A stretch of 64,000 nt of DNA from Betaproteobacteria bacterium HGW-Betaproteobacteria-6 (GCA_002842145.1 PHCF01000001.1:18903-82902), one strand, 5' to 3'; positions 38,207 to 52,109 are shown, numbered from the stretch's first letter. A program made the numbers and translations. The notes: a model not told the origin generated them from the sequence alone.

Positions 38207-39781
38207 GTGACTCCCCTCGATACTGAAATTGCCCGCCGGCGTACCTTCGCCATCATTTCCCACCCCGACGCCGGTAAAACGACACTGACCGAAAAGCTGC
38301 TGTGGTTCGGTGGCGCCATCCAGGTGGCCGGCGAAGTCCGCGCCCGCAAGGCATCGCGCCACGCGACTTCCGACTGGATGGAGCTGGAAAAGCAGCGCGG
38401 CATTTCGGTGACCTCGTCGGTCATGCAGTTCCCCTATCGCGAGTGCATGATCAACCTGCTCGACACGCCGGGCCACGAAGACTTTTCGGAAGACACCTAC
38501 CGCACGCTGACGGCTGTCGACTCGGCAACCATGGTCATCGACTCGGTGAACGGCGTCGAGGCGCAGACGATCAAGCTGCTCAACGTTTGCCGCATGCGCG
38601 ATACGCCGATCCTGACTTTCATCAACAAGCTCGACCGCGAGGGCAAGGAACCGATCGACCTGCTCGACGAAATCGAGTCGGTGCTCGGCATCCAGTGCGC
38701 GCCGATGACCTGGCCGATCGGCATGGGCAAGCGTTTCCGCGGCGTCTATCACCTCTACGACGACGCCATCGCCTTCTTCGATCCGCAGGCCGAGAAGGGT
38801 ACGGCCGAGATCATCCAGGGGCTCGACAACCCCCGTCTCGACGAACTGATCGGCGCGCAGGCCGACGAGTTGCGCATGGACATCGAACTGGTTCGCGGTG
38901 CTTCGCACGCCTTCGATGCCGAGGCTTACCTCAACGGCAAGCAGTCGCCGGTCTTCTTCGGTTCGGCGGTCAACAACTTCGGCGTGCAGAGCCTGCTCGA
39001 CGCCGTCGTCGATCTGTCGCCGGCGCCGATTGCCCGGCCGGCGGTAACCCGTCAGGTACTGCCGAACGAACCGAAATTCTCCGGTTTCGTGTTCAAGATC
39101 CAGGCCAACATGGACCCCAAGCACCGCGACCGCATCGCCTTCCTGCGTGTCTGCTCCGGCCGCTTCGAGCGCGGCATGAAGGTCAAGCAGGGCGCCGGTG
39201 GCAAGCTGCTGTCGGTCAACAACGCCATCACCTTCATGGCGCGCGACCGCAGCACGACCGACGAAGCCTATCCGGGCGACATCATCGGCATTCCGAACCA
39301 CGGCACCATCCGTCTCGGCGAAACCTTCACCGAAGGCGAAGAACTGCGCTTCACCGGCATCCCGTCCTTTGCGCCGGAACATTTCCGTCTTGCCCGCATC
39401 GCCAATCCGCTCAAGATCAAGCAACTGCAGAAAGGTTTGCAGCAGTTGGCCGAAGAGGGCGCAACCCAGCTGTTCCGGCCGCTCTCGGGAACCGACCTGA
39501 TTCTCGGCGCGGTGGGTACGCTGCAGTTCGACGTGGTGGCCAGCCGTCTGGAAAACGAATACGGCGTACAGGTCATTTTCGAGCACTACAACTGCGCCAC
39601 GGCGCGCTGGATTCAGGGCGATGCCGGCGAGCTGCGCCAGATTTCCGACCGCTACAGTGCCAACGTCGCGCTCGACGGGGCCGATGATCCAGTCTATCTG
39701 GCGCCGAACAATGTCTATCTGAACATGGTCAAAGAGAAGTATCCCAAGCTACGTTTCATGGAAGCACGCGAGGTAATCTGA
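38207..39781 (+). CDS. prfC: Peptide chain release factor 3
   Basis: [49 protein letters not shown] start. Confidence 0.95.
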   Translation: MTPLDTEIARRRTFAIISHPDAGKTTLTEKLLWFGGAIQVAGEVRARKASRHATSDWMELEKQRGISVTSSVMQFPYRECMINLLDTPGHEDFSEDTYRTLTAVDSATMVIDSVNGVEAQTIKLLNVCRMRDTPILTFINKLDREGKEPIDLLDEIESVLGIQCAPMTWPIGMGKRFRGVYHLYDDAIAFFDPQAEKGTAEIIQGLDNPRLDELIGAQADELRMDIELVRGASHAFDAEAYLNGKQSPVFFGSAVNNFGVQSLLDAVVDLSPAPIARPAVTRQVLPNEPKFSGFVFKIQANMDPKHRDRIAFLRVCSGRFERGMKVKQGAGGKLLSVNNAITFMARDRSTTDEAYPGDIIGIPNHGTIRLGETFTEGEELRFTGIPSFAPEHFRLARIANPLKIKQLQKGLQQLAEEGATQLFRPLSGTDLILGAVGTLQFDVVASRLENEYGVQVIFEHYNCATARWIQGDAGELRQISDRYSANVALDGADDPVYLAPNNVYLNMVKEKYPKLRFMEAREVI

Positions 39782-39783
39782 GC

Positions 39784-40236
39784 ATGACCGTCCGGGTCCA
39801 GGAAGCCGATTTCGACCTTGGCGCCGAGTTGCTGGCGCTGCGGGCGGCTGACCCCCGGGTTGGCGCATTGGCCAGCTTTCTCGGGCTGGTCCGCGACATG
39901 AACGATGGGACCAGCGTTGCGGAAATGACCCTGGAACACTATCCCGGCATGACCGAAAAGGCACTCGAGGCAATCGTCGCCGAAGCCAAGGGCCGCTGGG
40001 ATATTTATGACGCGCTCGTCATCCACCGCGTCGGCCCGCTCAAGCCCTGCGACCAGATCGTGCTCGTCGCCGTGACCAGCGCCCATCGCGGCGAAGCCTT
40101 CGCTGCCTGCGAATTCATCATGGATTATCTGAAGACCCGCGCCCCGTTCTGGAAGCGCGAAGCGACGCCGCAAGGCGCGCGTTGGGTCGACGCCCGCGAT
40201 GCCGACGACAGCGCTGCAGCGCGCTGGCAGAAATAG
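39784..40236 (+). CDS. moaE: Molybdopterin synthase catalytic subunit MoaE
   Basis: GALASFLGLVRDMNDG; LEHYPGMTEKAL; RVGPLKPCDQIVLVAVTSAHRGEAFAACEFIMDYLKTRAPFWKRE. Confidence 0.93.
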   Translation: MTVRVQEADFDLGAELLALRAADPRVGALASFLGLVRDMNDGTSVAEMTLEHYPGMTEKALEAIVAEAKGRWDIYDALVIHRVGPLKPCDQIVLVAVTSAHRGEAFAACEFIMDYLKTRAPFWKREATPQGARWVDARDADDSAAARWQK

Positions 40237-40299
40237 CGCATTCACCGTGCCGCAGCGACGCTTGTTCGCTACGGCCGGGGCGACTGTTTTCGACTAATT

Positions 40300-40893
40300 C
40301 TAAATTCCCGACATCGGGATGAAGCCGGGCAGGGCCTTGATGCGTGCTATCCAAGCCCCGATATTCGGGTAAGGCTGGAGCGAGATGCTGCCTTCGTGGG
40401 CCAGTGCGATGTAAGGCATCACCGCGCAGTCGGCAATCGTTGGTCGATCGAGTGCCAGCCATTGATGCTTGGCGAGATGGGCTTCGATGACCGGCAGGAT
40501 GTTGCCGGCGCGCTTCACGGCATCGGCCTTGTCGATGGCGTAGCCGAATTTGTCGACCAGTCGGGCGGCGCCCGGACCATTCTGGATTTCATTGGCCGCG
40601 GTCGACAGCCATTGCATGACCTCGGCCATGCCGGCCGGGTCGCGCGGCAGCCAGCTTTCGTCGGCATATTTGCTGGCCAGGTAAACGAGGATAGCCTGTG
40701 AGTCGCGCAGTACCACCGGGGCATCGTCGAGGATCGGAACCTCGCCCAGCGGGTTGAGGTCGATGAGGGGCGCGCGCTTGTGCTCGCCGCCCATGAAATC
40801 GACTGGAACGATGTCCAGCGGAATGTTCGTCAATGCGGCAAACAGCCGAACCTTGTAGCAGTTACCAGAGGGTTCAAGATCGTACAGTTTCAT
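40300..40893 (-). CDS. Glutathione S-transferase family protein
   Basis: MKLYDLEPSGNCYKVRLFAAL; NPLGEVPILDDAPVVLRDSQAILVYLA. Confidence 0.88.
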   Translation of the reverse strand: MKLYDLEPSGNCYKVRLFAALTNIPLDIVPVDFMGGEHKRAPLIDLNPLGEVPILDDAPVVLRDSQAILVYLASKYADESWLPRDPAGMAEVMQWLSTAANEIQNGPGAARLVDKFGYAIDKADAVKRAGNILPVIEAHLAKHQWLALDRPTIADCAVMPYIALAHEGSISLQPYPNIGAWIARIKALPGFIPMSGI

Positions 40894-40896
40894 GTC

Positions 40897-41481
40897 TTAC
40901 TCCTTGGTGATGGATGTTGCGGAGAGCGGCGAAGAGCGGCTTTGCCACTCGCTTTCGGTAAAACGCGGAGTGATGTGGCGGGAGCAGTTCCAGTCGAAAG
41001 CGGCGATCCGGATGAGCATGATGCGCTCGACGTTGCTCCCGGGGAATTTCATTTTTGCCAATAATTTCGGGTTGACCGTAGCAAGCTCGACCATCTCGAC
41101 GTGACCCAATAATTTCAGGCGGCGCCGGTTCGGGTAATCCATCAGGATCAGCGCCGCTCGGTCATTTTTGGTCAGGTTGCCGACGCTGACGTACTGGCGG
41201 TTGCCGGATAAATCGGCAAAGGCCAGCGTGGTTGGGTCTAGTACCTGGAGAAACCCTGCCTGTCCGCCGCGATGCTGGACATGCGGCCAGCCGCTTTCGC
41301 CGACGGTGGCCAGGTAAAAACTGTCGCGGGCAGCAACGAATTCGCACTCGCGCGGGCCGAGTTCGACGACCGGTGTTTCGCTGATCTCTTCCAGTCCTTC
41401 ACCGAGGTCGCGTCCGCCATGGAGGCGCTGGCTGGCCCGGACGCTGGGCGTGTAGGCGATGGTGGCAAAGTGGCGGGACAC
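40897..41481 (-). CDS. Pyridoxamine 5'-phosphate oxidase-related FMN-binding protein
   Basis: DSFYLATVGESGWPHVQHRGG...RAALILMDYPNRRRLKLLGH; GTG start. Confidence 0.85.
   Translation of the reverse strand: MSRHFATIAYTPSVRASQRLHGGRDLGEGLEEISETPVVELGPRECEFVAARDSFYLATVGESGWPHVQHRGGQAGFLQVLDPTTLAFADLSGNRQYVSVGNLTKNDRAALILMDYPNRRRLKLLGHVEMVELATVNPKLLAKMKFPGSNVERIMLIRIAAFDWNCSRHITPRFTESEWQSRSSPLSATSITKE
41046..41084 (-). repeat. Dispersed GGTCAACCGG motif (in CDS)
   Basis: ATTTCATTTTTGCCAATAATTTCGGGTTGACCGTAGCAA. Confidence 0.85.
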
Positions 41482-41592
41482 GGCAGGTTTCCTTTTTGAT
41501 GCGGGAAAGCGGCAATCATCGGCTATGCAGCAATCGCAATAAATAGACTTATAGTTAGAATACTTATGCAAATAACGGTTTAATCTCGCCCA

Positions 41593-42531
41593 ATGGATAA
41601 ATTGCATGCCATGACCACCTTCGTGCGCATCGTCGAGGCCGGCAGTCTGACGGCCGCCGCCGATCGCCTGGGAACTTCGCCAACCTCGGTGGTGCGCAGC
41701 CTGTCTGGGCTCGAACGGGCGCTCGGGGTTCGCCTGCTCAATCGCACGACGCGACGCATGGCCTTGACCGACGAGGGGCGCGACTATTTCGAGCGTTGCC
41801 GGCATCTGCTGCAGGATGTCGAGGAGGCTGAAGCGGCCCTGCTCGCCCGTCAGGTCAAGCCGGCCGGACGCCTGGTCATCACCGCGCCGGTGATGTTCGG
41901 GCGCTTACATGTCGGTCCGGCCGTCACCGATTTTCTTGCCGCGTATCCCGAGGTGCGCATCGAGTTGTTGCTACTTGATCGCGTCGTCGATCTGATTCAT
42001 GAAGGCATAGACCTCGCCGTACGCATTGGTACGCTGCCTGAATCTTCGCTGGTCGCCGTGCCGCTCGGTACGACCGGCCGGGTTGTCTGTGCCAGCCCGG
42101 AATACCTGGCATTCCACGGTCAACCGGAAAATCCGGCCGAATTGCAAAAGCACCGGGCGATCCGAATTACCGGATCGAGTCTTGAACCGGACTGGTCGTT
42201 TCAGGAAAACGGGCGCCCGCTACGGGTGACAATGCCCGAGAACCTGAGCACCAATCACATCGATTTCGCCATCGACGCCTGCCTGAAAGGGCTTGGTTGC
42301 GGGCGATTTCTTGCCTACCAGGTACGCGAGCAACTGGCGGCCGGCAAGCTGGTTCGTTTGCTGAGCGCCTACGAGCTGCCACCGGAGCCGGTCAATTTCG
42401 CCTATCCCCACGCCCGTCTTTTATCGTCCCGGGTTCGCGCCTTTATTGATTGGGCGGCCCCGCAGCTCCGGGAAAAACTCATCGAAGCCCGCGATGTGGG
42501 CGACAGCGCCGTGGCGCGCTGGCAGAAATAA
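41593..42531 (+). CDS. LysR-family transcriptional regulator
   Basis: MDKLHAMTTFVRIVEAGSLTAAADRLGTSPTSVVRSLSGLERALGVRLLNRTTRRMALTDEG. Confidence 0.93.
   Translation: MDKLHAMTTFVRIVEAGSLTAAADRLGTSPTSVVRSLSGLERALGVRLLNRTTRRMALTDEGRDYFERCRHLLQDVEEAEAALLARQVKPAGRLVITAPVMFGRLHVGPAVTDFLAAYPEVRIELLLLDRVVDLIHEGIDLAVRIGTLPESSLVAVPLGTTGRVVCASPEYLAFHGQPENPAELQKHRAIRITGSSLEPDWSFQENGRPLRVTMPENLSTNHIDFAIDACLKGLGCGRFLAYQVREQLAAGKLVRLLSAYELPPEPVNFAYPHARLLSSRVRAFIDWAAPQLREKLIEARDVGDSAVARWQK
42111..42148 (+). repeat. Dispersed GGTCAACCGG motif (in lysR)
   Basis: ATTCCACGGTCAACCGGAAAATCCGGCCGAATTGCAAA. Confidence 0.65.
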
Positions 42532-42535
42532 AAAC

Positions 42536-42553
42536 GGGGAGCCAAGGCTCCCC
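42536..42553. terminator. Bidirectional hairpin between convergent genes
   Basis: AAAAACGGGGAGCCAAGGCTCCCCGGAAAAATATTT. Confidence 0.75.
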
Positions 42554-42573
42554 GGAAAAATATTTCCTTCTGA

Positions 42574-44208
42574 TCAGGTCTTGAACTGAGCCACCATCTG
42601 CCGCAACGAGGTGGACAGCTCCTGCATCTGGCGTGCCGCATCGGCCGTATGGCGAACAGCGAGAGCACTTTCCTCGGACATCTGGGCGATGACTTCGAGC
42701 TTCTGGGCGATTTCGTTGCTGGCCATGCTCTGTTCCGAAATCGAGTCGGAAATGCCGTTGACCACGACCGTCACGCGTAGCGCGCCGTCGCGAATGCGGT
42801 TGATCGAGTCGCCGGCCTGGTTGGCCAGTTCGACACCGTTGCTGACCTGACGGACGCCGTCCTGCATGCTGCTGACAGCGCTGCGTGTCCCGTTCTGGAT
42901 CTTGGCCACCATCTCGCCGATTTCCTTGGTCGAGTTTCCGGTGCGCTCGGCCAGCTTGCGCACTTCGTCGGCCACCACCGCAAAGCCGCGCCCCTGTTCG
43001 CCGGCGCGGGCAGCTTCGATGGCGGCATTGAGTGCCAGCAGATTGGTCTGGTCGGCAATTTCCTTGATGGTGTTGACGATGGACGTAATCTGATCGGACT
43101 GGTGTCCGAGATCCTCGATGATCTGTGAAGACGCCTGCACCGCATCGGAAATCTTGCGCATCTCGCTGGCCGCATTGTGAATGACAGATGCGCCATCTTC
43201 CGAGATTTCACCGGCGGTTTGCGAAATGCTGTGGGCTTCGCTGGCGTTTTCCTTGACCTGATCGATGCTGACCGCCATTTCCTCGACCGAGGCTGCCATC
43301 GAAGAAGCGGCGTCGCTCTGTTGGCTGGCTCGCACGGCAACCTGCTCGGATGCGCTAAGGAGCTGGGTGGCGGCAGTGGCCACCTGCTCGGCGTTGGCGA
43401 TGATGCTCGAGATCATGAAGCGCAGGGTTTCCTGCATGCTGCGGATGTTGGCGAGCAGGCTGTCCTTATCCTCGGGAGGACAGTCGACGGGCGTCGCCAG
43501 GTCTCCGGCGGCGATGCGCTTGGTGATGGCCGAGGCTACTGCCGGGTCGCCGCCCAGAGTCTTGACGATGTTGTTGGAGAGCACGAGCAGCGAGACGGTG
43601 ATGAAGCCGGCGATACCCAGCCCCCAGAGCAGAAGCTTGATGGCATCGCTACGGAACTTGGCATCGACATCGTCAATGTAGATGCCTGAGCCAATCACCC
43701 ATCCCCAGGGTTCAAAGCCCATGACAAAGGAAATCTTCGGAACGCCTTCTTCGGAGCCCGGCTTCGGCCATAGATAGTCGACAAAGCCGGAACCGTTGGC
43801 CTTGACCATCTTGTTGAATTCCTGGAACAGGAACTTGCCGTTCTTGTCCTTGATCTGGTCGAGCTTCTTGCCCTCAAGTTCGGGCTTGATCGGGTGCATG
43901 ACCATGGTGTCCTGCAGGTCATTGATCCAGAAATATTCAACCTTGTCGTAGCGCAGCGTACGGATGGCCGCAGCGGCGAATTTCTTGGCGTCGTCTACGG
44001 ACATTTGCCCGTCATGGGCGGATTTTTCGTAGAAAGTCAGAATGCCATGCGTGGATTCGACCAGATTGCGCACCTTGGCTTCACGGTCTTCCAGCATCTG
44101 ACTCTTGCCGTTGATCAGTATTGCCGAGAGCAAGGCAGTAAGTGCGATGACTGTGATGGCGGTCATGGCGAGCAACTTGCCGCGTAGGGTCATTCCTTGA
44201 TTGGCCAT
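42574..44208 (-). CDS. Methyl-accepting chemotaxis protein with periplasmic Cache-like domain
   Basis: sCache pattern [29 protein letters not shown] hairpin [47 protein letters not shown]. Confidence 0.92.
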   Translation of the reverse strand: MANQGMTLRGKLLAMTAITVIALTALLSAILINGKSQMLEDREAKVRNLVESTHGILTFYEKSAHDGQMSVDDAKKFAAAAIRTLRYDKVEYFWINDLQDTMVMHPIKPELEGKKLDQIKDKNGKFLFQEFNKMVKANGSGFVDYLWPKPGSEEGVPKISFVMGFEPWGWVIGSGIYIDDVDAKFRSDAIKLLLWGLGIAGFITVSLLVLSNNIVKTLGGDPAVASAITKRIAAGDLATPVDCPPEDKDSLLANIRSMQETLRFMISSIIANAEQVATAATQLLSASEQVAVRASQQSDAASSMAASVEEMAVSIDQVKENASEAHSISQTAGEISEDGASVIHNAASEMRKISDAVQASSQIIEDLGHQSDQITSIVNTIKEIADQTNLLALNAAIEAARAGEQGRGFAVVADEVRKLAERTGNSTKEIGEMVAKIQNGTRSAVSSMQDGVRQVSNGVELANQAGDSINRIRDGALRVTVVVNGISDSISEQSMASNEIAQKLEVIAQMSEESALAVRHTADAARQMQELSTSLRQMVAQFKT

Positions 44209-44336
44209 TTTTTCATCCTCCGCGTGTCATTTTTATCGAATACTTCAAAAGTATCATTATAAGCGTATCACCAATGTGTGATGCTAATGGTATTTTTTTG
44301 GTGGTGTCGGTACAGAAAATCAACCTCGGGCTGTGG

Positions 44337-44364
44337 GTTGAAATTCATGAAAAAATCCTCATCT
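44337..44364 (+). promoter_or_regulatory. Sigma-32-like heat shock promoter of clpB
   Basis: GTTGAAA-N13-CCTCATCT, 36 bp before ATG. Confidence 0.55.
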
Positions 44365-44400
44365 GCTGGGTATTGGATATTCCGTACCAGGAGAACTTAG

Positions 44401-46992
<2,592 letters not shown>

Positions 46993-47005
46993 TATTCGCG
47001 TGGTT

Positions 47006-47047
47006 AACGACAAAGGGCGGGGCCGGAAGGCCTCGCCCTTTGTCGTT
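47006..47047. terminator. Long inverted repeat/terminator after clpB
   Basis: AACGACAAAGGGCGGGGCCGGAAGGCCTCGCCCTTTGTCGTT. Confidence 0.85.
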
Positions 47048-47065
47048 GGCGGGTGCTGAACGGGG

Positions 47066-47365
47066 TCAGCAGTTGCCTTTTTTGGCCTGACCGGGCGGGC
47101 AATGGCCGCCACCCTGATGAGGAACGCCGTTGTTGCCGCGGCCCGTGTAGTATTTTTCGCCGCGCGGGCCGTTGTGCCGTTTCCAGTAGGCCGGTTCGCG
47201 CCAGTCGTAGCCGTCCCAGTAATAGCCGCGGTCGTTGCGTGAGCCGAAAGTGATGCTGACACCGGGGGCATCGACCCGGACGTTGCCGAGATTGACGTTG
47301 ATATCAACGGCGCTGGCCATCATCGGGGCGGCGGCGACCAGCACGGCCAGAATGATTTTTTTCAT
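47066..47365 (-). CDS. Small exported protein (DUF2502-like)
   Basis: Signal peptide MKKIILAVLVAAAPMMASA; VSITFGSRNDRGYYWDGYDWR. Confidence 0.65.
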   Translation of the reverse strand: MKKIILAVLVAAAPMMASAVDINVNLGNVRVDAPGVSITFGSRNDRGYYWDGYDWREPAYWKRHNGPRGEKYYTGRGNNGVPHQGGGHCPPGQAKKGNC

Positions 47366-47452
47366 GTGCTATTTTCCTTTCAGCAGGCGTGGATGAAACA
47401 GTTGAAACCTTATAACGGATTAACGTCGGCGTGGATAACGAGGATCTAAAAA

Positions 47453-48232
47453 ATGTCGGATGACCTGAAAGCATGGCAAGCCAGGCGCCATCTCGAACTG
47501 GCCGGGGCAGAAAGCTGGCTGGGCATGCGCGGGCTGTTCTGGCTGGAGCCGGGGCTGAACAGCGTCGGCAGCGGCGCAGGATCGGTTGTTCTTTTGCCCG
47601 GCGGGCCGGCGCATCTTGGCGATCTGTTCTGGCAGGGTGGAAAGGTCGTTTGGCAGTCGGTGGATGGTGAAACGCTCGAACTGCAGACCGATGTCGCCGG
47701 CCAGCCGAGCGTGGTCGATTTTCAAAATTGGTCGTTTTTTCCGGTTGACCGTGAGAGTCGCATTGCTGTGCGTCTGCGCGACCGTAACTGGGCGGCGAGC
47801 CAGTCGTTCGACGGCCTGGACTATTTCGACTTCGACCCGGCGTGGCAGATCGAGGCCGAATGGCAGGCGCTGTCGCCGCCGCTGAAAATGGAAGTGCCCA
47901 ATGTCAGCGGCGATCTGAAAATGGTTGAAGTCGGCCATCAGGCCGTGTTTGAAGTCGCCGGGCAGACGGTGGTGCTGTTACCCATGGCGGTCAACGACAA
48001 GGAGATTTTCTTCGTTTTTCGAGACCGGACGAGCGGCAAGGAGACTTACGGCGCGGGCCGTTTTCTCAAGGCTGCTCCTGCGGTCAACGGGAAAATTTGC
48101 CTGAATTTCAATTTTTCCTTCAATCCGCCGTGCGCCTTCACGCCCTTTGCGACCTGCCCGTTGCCGCCGCCGGAAAACTGGTTGCCCTTTGCCGTTCCGG
48201 CCGGGGAGCGCAAGTGGGTCAAGCCTGGCTGA
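47453..48232 (+). CDS. DUF1684 family protein
   Basis: ESWLGMRGLFWLEPGLNSVGS...RNWAASQSFDGLDYFDFDPAW...NFNFSFNPPCAFTPFATCPLPPPENWLPFAVPAGE. Confidence 0.85.
   Translation: MSDDLKAWQARRHLELAGAESWLGMRGLFWLEPGLNSVGSGAGSVVLLPGGPAHLGDLFWQGGKVVWQSVDGETLELQTDVAGQPSVVDFQNWSFFPVDRESRIAVRLRDRNWAASQSFDGLDYFDFDPAWQIEAEWQALSPPLKMEVPNVSGDLKMVEVGHQAVFEVAGQTVVLLPMAVNDKEIFFVFRDRTSGKETYGAGRFLKAAPAVNGKICLNFNFSFNPPCAFTPFATCPLPPPENWLPFAVPAGERKWVKPG
47719..47758 (-). repeat. Dispersed GGTCAACCGG motif (in DUF1684 gene)
   Basis: TTTTCAAAATTGGTCGTTTTTTCCGGTTGACCGTGAGAGT. Confidence 0.88.
48074..48111 (+). repeat. Dispersed motif (second copy in DUF1684 gene)
   Basis: GCTCCTGCGGTCAACGGGAAAATTTGCCTGAATTTCAA. Confidence 0.65.
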
Positions 48233-48440
48233 ACCGCCGTGGGTGAAGCGCAAACTTTGTTTTTGCCGTTTTGATGAGTTTGATTTTTTTTAAGTTTGGA
48301 TTGGGAGATTACGACTTTTTGACTACGCCAATTGGCGTAGCGGTGGGATAATTATTCCCACTTAAAATTCAGCCCGGATTGCGGTGCGATGCGGATGGCC
48401 GCCTCTCTGCAAGCTTCGGTACACAATCGGAGACAAATCG

Positions 48441-49550
48441 ATGGCGTGGTTTGGAAATAGCGAACTGTCCAGCCTTAAATTGGCGCATGAAGCTTTGCGG
48501 CAGCGTGAGGCGAGCCTCCAGCAGGAACTCGAGGCAGCAAAATGGGCGTTGGTTGAGCAGCAAAACGCCGCCGCAGCCAAGAACAAGGAGTGCGAGACGC
48601 TCAAAAGCGTGGTGCAAAGCCTGTCGAGTTTCAGCGCGACGCTGGCCGGTTCGCAAGGTAGTCTGGGCAACATGGCCAACGTGCTGCATGAAGAGAAATT
48701 GCAGGCGGTCGAAGCGGCAGAAGTGGCAAAACTGAGCGGTCAGGCAACGACGGAAATTGCTACCAATCTTCACCAGCTGGCGCAGGACTCGGCGAAATCC
48801 GCCCATGAAGTCGAATCGCTGGCGATTCAAGCCGACAAGATCGGTTCGATTGTCCAGCTCATTCACGAAATTGCCGACCAGACCAACCTGCTCGCACTCA
48901 ACGCGGCAATCGAGGCGGCTCGGGCGGGTGAGTCGGGGCGCGGATTCGCGGTCGTCGCCGACGAGGTTCGCAAGCTGGCCGAGCGCACATCAAAGGCAAC
49001 GCAGGACATCGACGGCCTGGTCAACGACATCCGCCACAATTCGACGAATGCCAAGGAGGCCATGGAACTTCTCTCGTCGTCAGCTGACGATTTCAGCCGG
49101 CGGGGCGGCAAGTCGACTGAAGACATGCGCCGTCTCATGGACATGTCGCAGAAAATGGAGCACGTCATCGCGGCCAGCGCCCTGAGCAGCTTTGTCGAAG
49201 TCGCCAAGGTTGATCACCTGGTTTTCAAATTCCGCATCTATATGGCGCTGTTCGACCTTGAAAGCCTGGATGCCGATAGCGTCGCTGCCCACACCGGCTG
49301 CCGGCTCGGCAAGTGGTACTACGAAGGCGAAGGAAAGTCGCTATTCAACCAGCTGCCGGGCTATCGCGAGATGGAAGCGCCGCACGTCGTGGTTCATAAC
49401 AGCGGCAAGGCAGCCCTGCAAGCCAAGGCCTCGGGCGACATCGAGGCCATGCTCAAGCATGTTCAGGCCATGGAGCAGGGCAGTATTGGCGTCATCGACA
49501 ACCTCGAACGCATGGCGAACTCGGTTGCCGTCGACGTAATACGTTTTTGA
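48441..49550 (+). CDS. Soluble chemoreceptor with C-terminal CZB (zinc-binding) domain
   Basis: MCP hairpin [58 protein letters not shown]...[16 protein letters not shown]...[14 protein letters not shown]. Confidence 0.9.
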   Translation: MAWFGNSELSSLKLAHEALRQREASLQQELEAAKWALVEQQNAAAAKNKECETLKSVVQSLSSFSATLAGSQGSLGNMANVLHEEKLQAVEAAEVAKLSGQATTEIATNLHQLAQDSAKSAHEVESLAIQADKIGSIVQLIHEIADQTNLLALNAAIEAARAGESGRGFAVVADEVRKLAERTSKATQDIDGLVNDIRHNSTNAKEAMELLSSSADDFSRRGGKSTEDMRRLMDMSQKMEHVIAASALSSFVEVAKVDHLVFKFRIYMALFDLESLDADSVAAHTGCRLGKWYYEGEGKSLFNQLPGYREMEAPHVVVHNSGKAALQAKASGDIEAMLKHVQAMEQGSIGVIDNLERMANSVAVDVIRF

Positions 49551-49566
49551 TCAGACTTCCGGGGCA

Positions 49567-50736
49567 TTAGCCCCGGCTTGCTGCGGCCAGTGCCGTGGCA
49601 AAATTTTCAACCGTCTGCGCCGGATTGTGCAGCTTTTCCAGACCGAACAGGCCGATCCGGAAGGTGCGAAAATCGGCCGGTTCGTCGCATTGCAGCGGCA
49701 CTCCGGCAGCGGTCTGGACGCCTTGGGCGATGAATTTCTTGCCGGTGTGGATGTCCGGGTCGGTGGTGTAGCTGACTACCACGCCGGGCGCCTGGAATCC
49801 TTCGGCGGCGACGCTGGGGAAGCCGTTGGCGACCATCAGTTCGCGGATGCGGCGGCCGAGTTCAATTTGTTCCTGGCATACCTTGTCGAAGCCATAGGCT
49901 TCGGTTTCCAGCATGACGTCGCGCAGGGTGGCCAGGGCATCGGTCGGCATCGTCGCGTGGTAGGCGTGGCCGCCGTTCTCGAAGGCTTCCATGATCTGCA
50001 GCCACTTCTTGAGGTCGCAGGCAAAGCTTGTGCTGCTCGTCGCGTCGATGTGGGCGCGGGCGCGTTCACCGAGGGCGACCATGGCGCAGCACGGCGAGGC
50101 ACTCCAGCCTTTTTGCGGGGCGCTGATCAGGATGTCGACATTGTTGGCGATCATGTCGACCCAGACGGTGCCGGAAGCAATGCAGTCGAGTACGAAGTAG
50201 CCACCGACGGCACGCACGGCCTCGCCGACCGCGCGGATATAGTCATCGGGCAGGATCATCCCCGACGAGGTTTCGACGTGCGGTGCGAAAACCACTTCCG
50301 GTTGCTGCTGGCGGATGGCCGCGACGACCTCGGCGATCGGCGGTGGCGCAAACGGTGCCTGCGCACCGCTGCCGACTTGGCGAGCCTTGAGGACAATGCT
50401 GTCCGACGGGATCCGGCCCATGTCGAAAATCTGTGTCCAGCGGAAGCTGAACCAGCCGTTGCGGATGACCAGCACCTTGCGATGCGTGGCGAACTGGCGG
50501 GCAACGGCTTCCATGCCGAAGGTGCCGCTACCGGGCACGATGATGGCCGCCTTGGCGTTGTAGGCCTTCTTGATCAGCCGCGAGATGTCTTTCATGACGC
50601 CCTGGAAGCGTTGCGACATGTGATTCAGGGCACGATCGGTGTACACCACCGAATATTCGAGCAGGCCGTCGGGATCGGGTTGGGGCAGCAGTGCGGGCAC
50701 AGAGTCTCTCCTGTTGATCGTTATTGAGTGGAGCAT
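49567..50736 (-). CDS. Class V aminotransferase (alanine-glyoxylate/serine-pyruvate type)
   Basis: IIVPGSGTFGMEAVARQFA; FVLDCIASGTVWVDMIANNVDILISAPQKGWSASPCCAMVAL. Confidence 0.88.
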   Translation of the reverse strand: MLHSITINRRDSVPALLPQPDPDGLLEYSVVYTDRALNHMSQRFQGVMKDISRLIKKAYNAKAAIIVPGSGTFGMEAVARQFATHRKVLVIRNGWFSFRWTQIFDMGRIPSDSIVLKARQVGSGAQAPFAPPPIAEVVAAIRQQQPEVVFAPHVETSSGMILPDDYIRAVGEAVRAVGGYFVLDCIASGTVWVDMIANNVDILISAPQKGWSASPCCAMVALGERARAHIDATSSTSFACDLKKWLQIMEAFENGGHAYHATMPTDALATLRDVMLETEAYGFDKVCQEQIELGRRIRELMVANGFPSVAAEGFQAPGVVVSYTTDPDIHTGKKFIAQGVQTAAGVPLQCDEPADFRTFRIGLFGLEKLHNPAQTVENFATALAAASRG

Positions 50737-50817
50737 ACCGCCAAGCTGTGACGGCGCGCTAGTCAGAAAGTCCGTGTTGCGCGACACTGGCAGAAAACCA
50801 GCCCGAAAGGAATCGAC

Positions 50818-52101
50818 GTGAGCACACCTCAACTGCCTTCCTACCTGTCCAAGGAAAACATCGGTCCCTGGCATATCTTCCTGCAGCAGGTCGATCAGGT
50901 CGCTCCCTTGCTCGACAAGGCGCTGTGGTCGTGGGTGGAAACGCTGCGCCGGCCGAAGCGATCGCTCATCGTCGATGTGCCGATCCGCCTCGACAACGGC
51001 GTGGTCGAGCATTTCGAAGGCTACCGCGTGCATCACAACACCTCGCGCGGGCCGGGCAAGGGCGGCATCCGTTTTCACCAGGATGTGACGCTGTCCGAGG
51101 TCATGGCGCTGGCCGGCTGGATGACCATCAAGAACGCTGTCGTCAATGTGCCGTTCGGCGGCGCCAAGGGTGGCGTGCGCGTCGATCCGCGGCAACTTTC
51201 CCTGACCGAGCTGGAGGGGCTGACCCGTCGCTACACCAGTGAAATCAGCTCGATGATCGGCCCGGACAAGGACATTCCGGCGCCGGACATGAATACCAAC
51301 GCCCAGGTCATGGCCTGGATGATGGACACCTACTCGATGGGCGAGGGGCGCACGGTGACCGGCGTCGTCACTGGCAAGCCGCTGTCGCTTGGCGGCTCGC
51401 TCGGGCGGCCCGATGCGACCGGGCGCGGGGTTTTTGTCACGGCGCGCGAGGCGGCGCGCAAAATCGGCCTGCCCGTCGATGGGGCGAGGGTAGCCGTGCA
51501 GGGATTCGGCAATGTCGGCGAGGCCAGCGCGCGGATGTTCGCCCATGCCGGGGCCAGGGTGACCGCCGTGCAGGATGTCAGCGGCACCGTGTTCAACGGC
51601 GCCGGACTCGATGTGGCTGCCCTCAAGCGCTATCTGGGCGAGCACAAGACGTTGCTCGGCGCCCCCGGCACCGAGACCATCACGAACGACGATTTCTGGT
51701 CCGTGCCCTGCGAATTCCTCGTGCCAGCTGCGCTCGAGTCGCAGATCAACCGCTACAACGCCGAGCGCATCGCCGCCCGCATCGTCGTCGAAGGCGCCAA
51801 CGGGCCGACCACGCCGGAGGCCGATGCCATCCTCGCCGAGCGCGGCATCGTCGTCGTGCCCGACGTGCTGGCCAATGCCGGCGGCGTCACGGTCAGTTAT
51901 TTCGAGTGGGTGCAGGATTTCTCGAGCTTCTTCTGGAGCGAGGACGAGATCAACGCCCGCCTCGAACGGATCATGGCCGATGCCTTCAACGCCATCTGGC
52001 AGATGGCCGAAGAACGCAAAATGCCGCTCCGTTCAGCCGCCTTTGTCATCGGTTGCAGCCGGGTCCTCGAAGCGCGGGCGACGCGCGGTCTGTATCCCTG
52101 A
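50818..52101 (+). CDS. gdhA: Glu/Leu/Phe/Val dehydrogenase
   Basis: [56 protein letters not shown] start. Confidence 0.95.
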   Translation: MSTPQLPSYLSKENIGPWHIFLQQVDQVAPLLDKALWSWVETLRRPKRSLIVDVPIRLDNGVVEHFEGYRVHHNTSRGPGKGGIRFHQDVTLSEVMALAGWMTIKNAVVNVPFGGAKGGVRVDPRQLSLTELEGLTRRYTSEISSMIGPDKDIPAPDMNTNAQVMAWMMDTYSMGEGRTVTGVVTGKPLSLGGSLGRPDATGRGVFVTAREAARKIGLPVDGARVAVQGFGNVGEASARMFAHAGARVTAVQDVSGTVFNGAGLDVAALKRYLGEHKTLLGAPGTETITNDDFWSVPCEFLVPAALESQINRYNAERIAARIVVEGANGPTTPEADAILAERGIVVVPDVLANAGGVTVSYFEWVQDFSSFFWSEDEINARLERIMADAFNAIWQMAEERKMPLRSAAFVIGCSRVLEARATRGLYP

Positions 52102-52109
52102 TTGGGCGA

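Noticed and set aside
44190-44215. ATTGGCCATTTTTTCATCC at the start of the Cache chemoreceptor gene
   Set aside because: Only the A/T half of the motif is present; overlaps RBS and start codon, no CGGTCAACCG core.
49567-51645. 692-aa minus-strand ORF
   Set aside because: Only the C-terminal ~390 aa is an aminotransferase; the N-terminal extension is antisense to gdhA.
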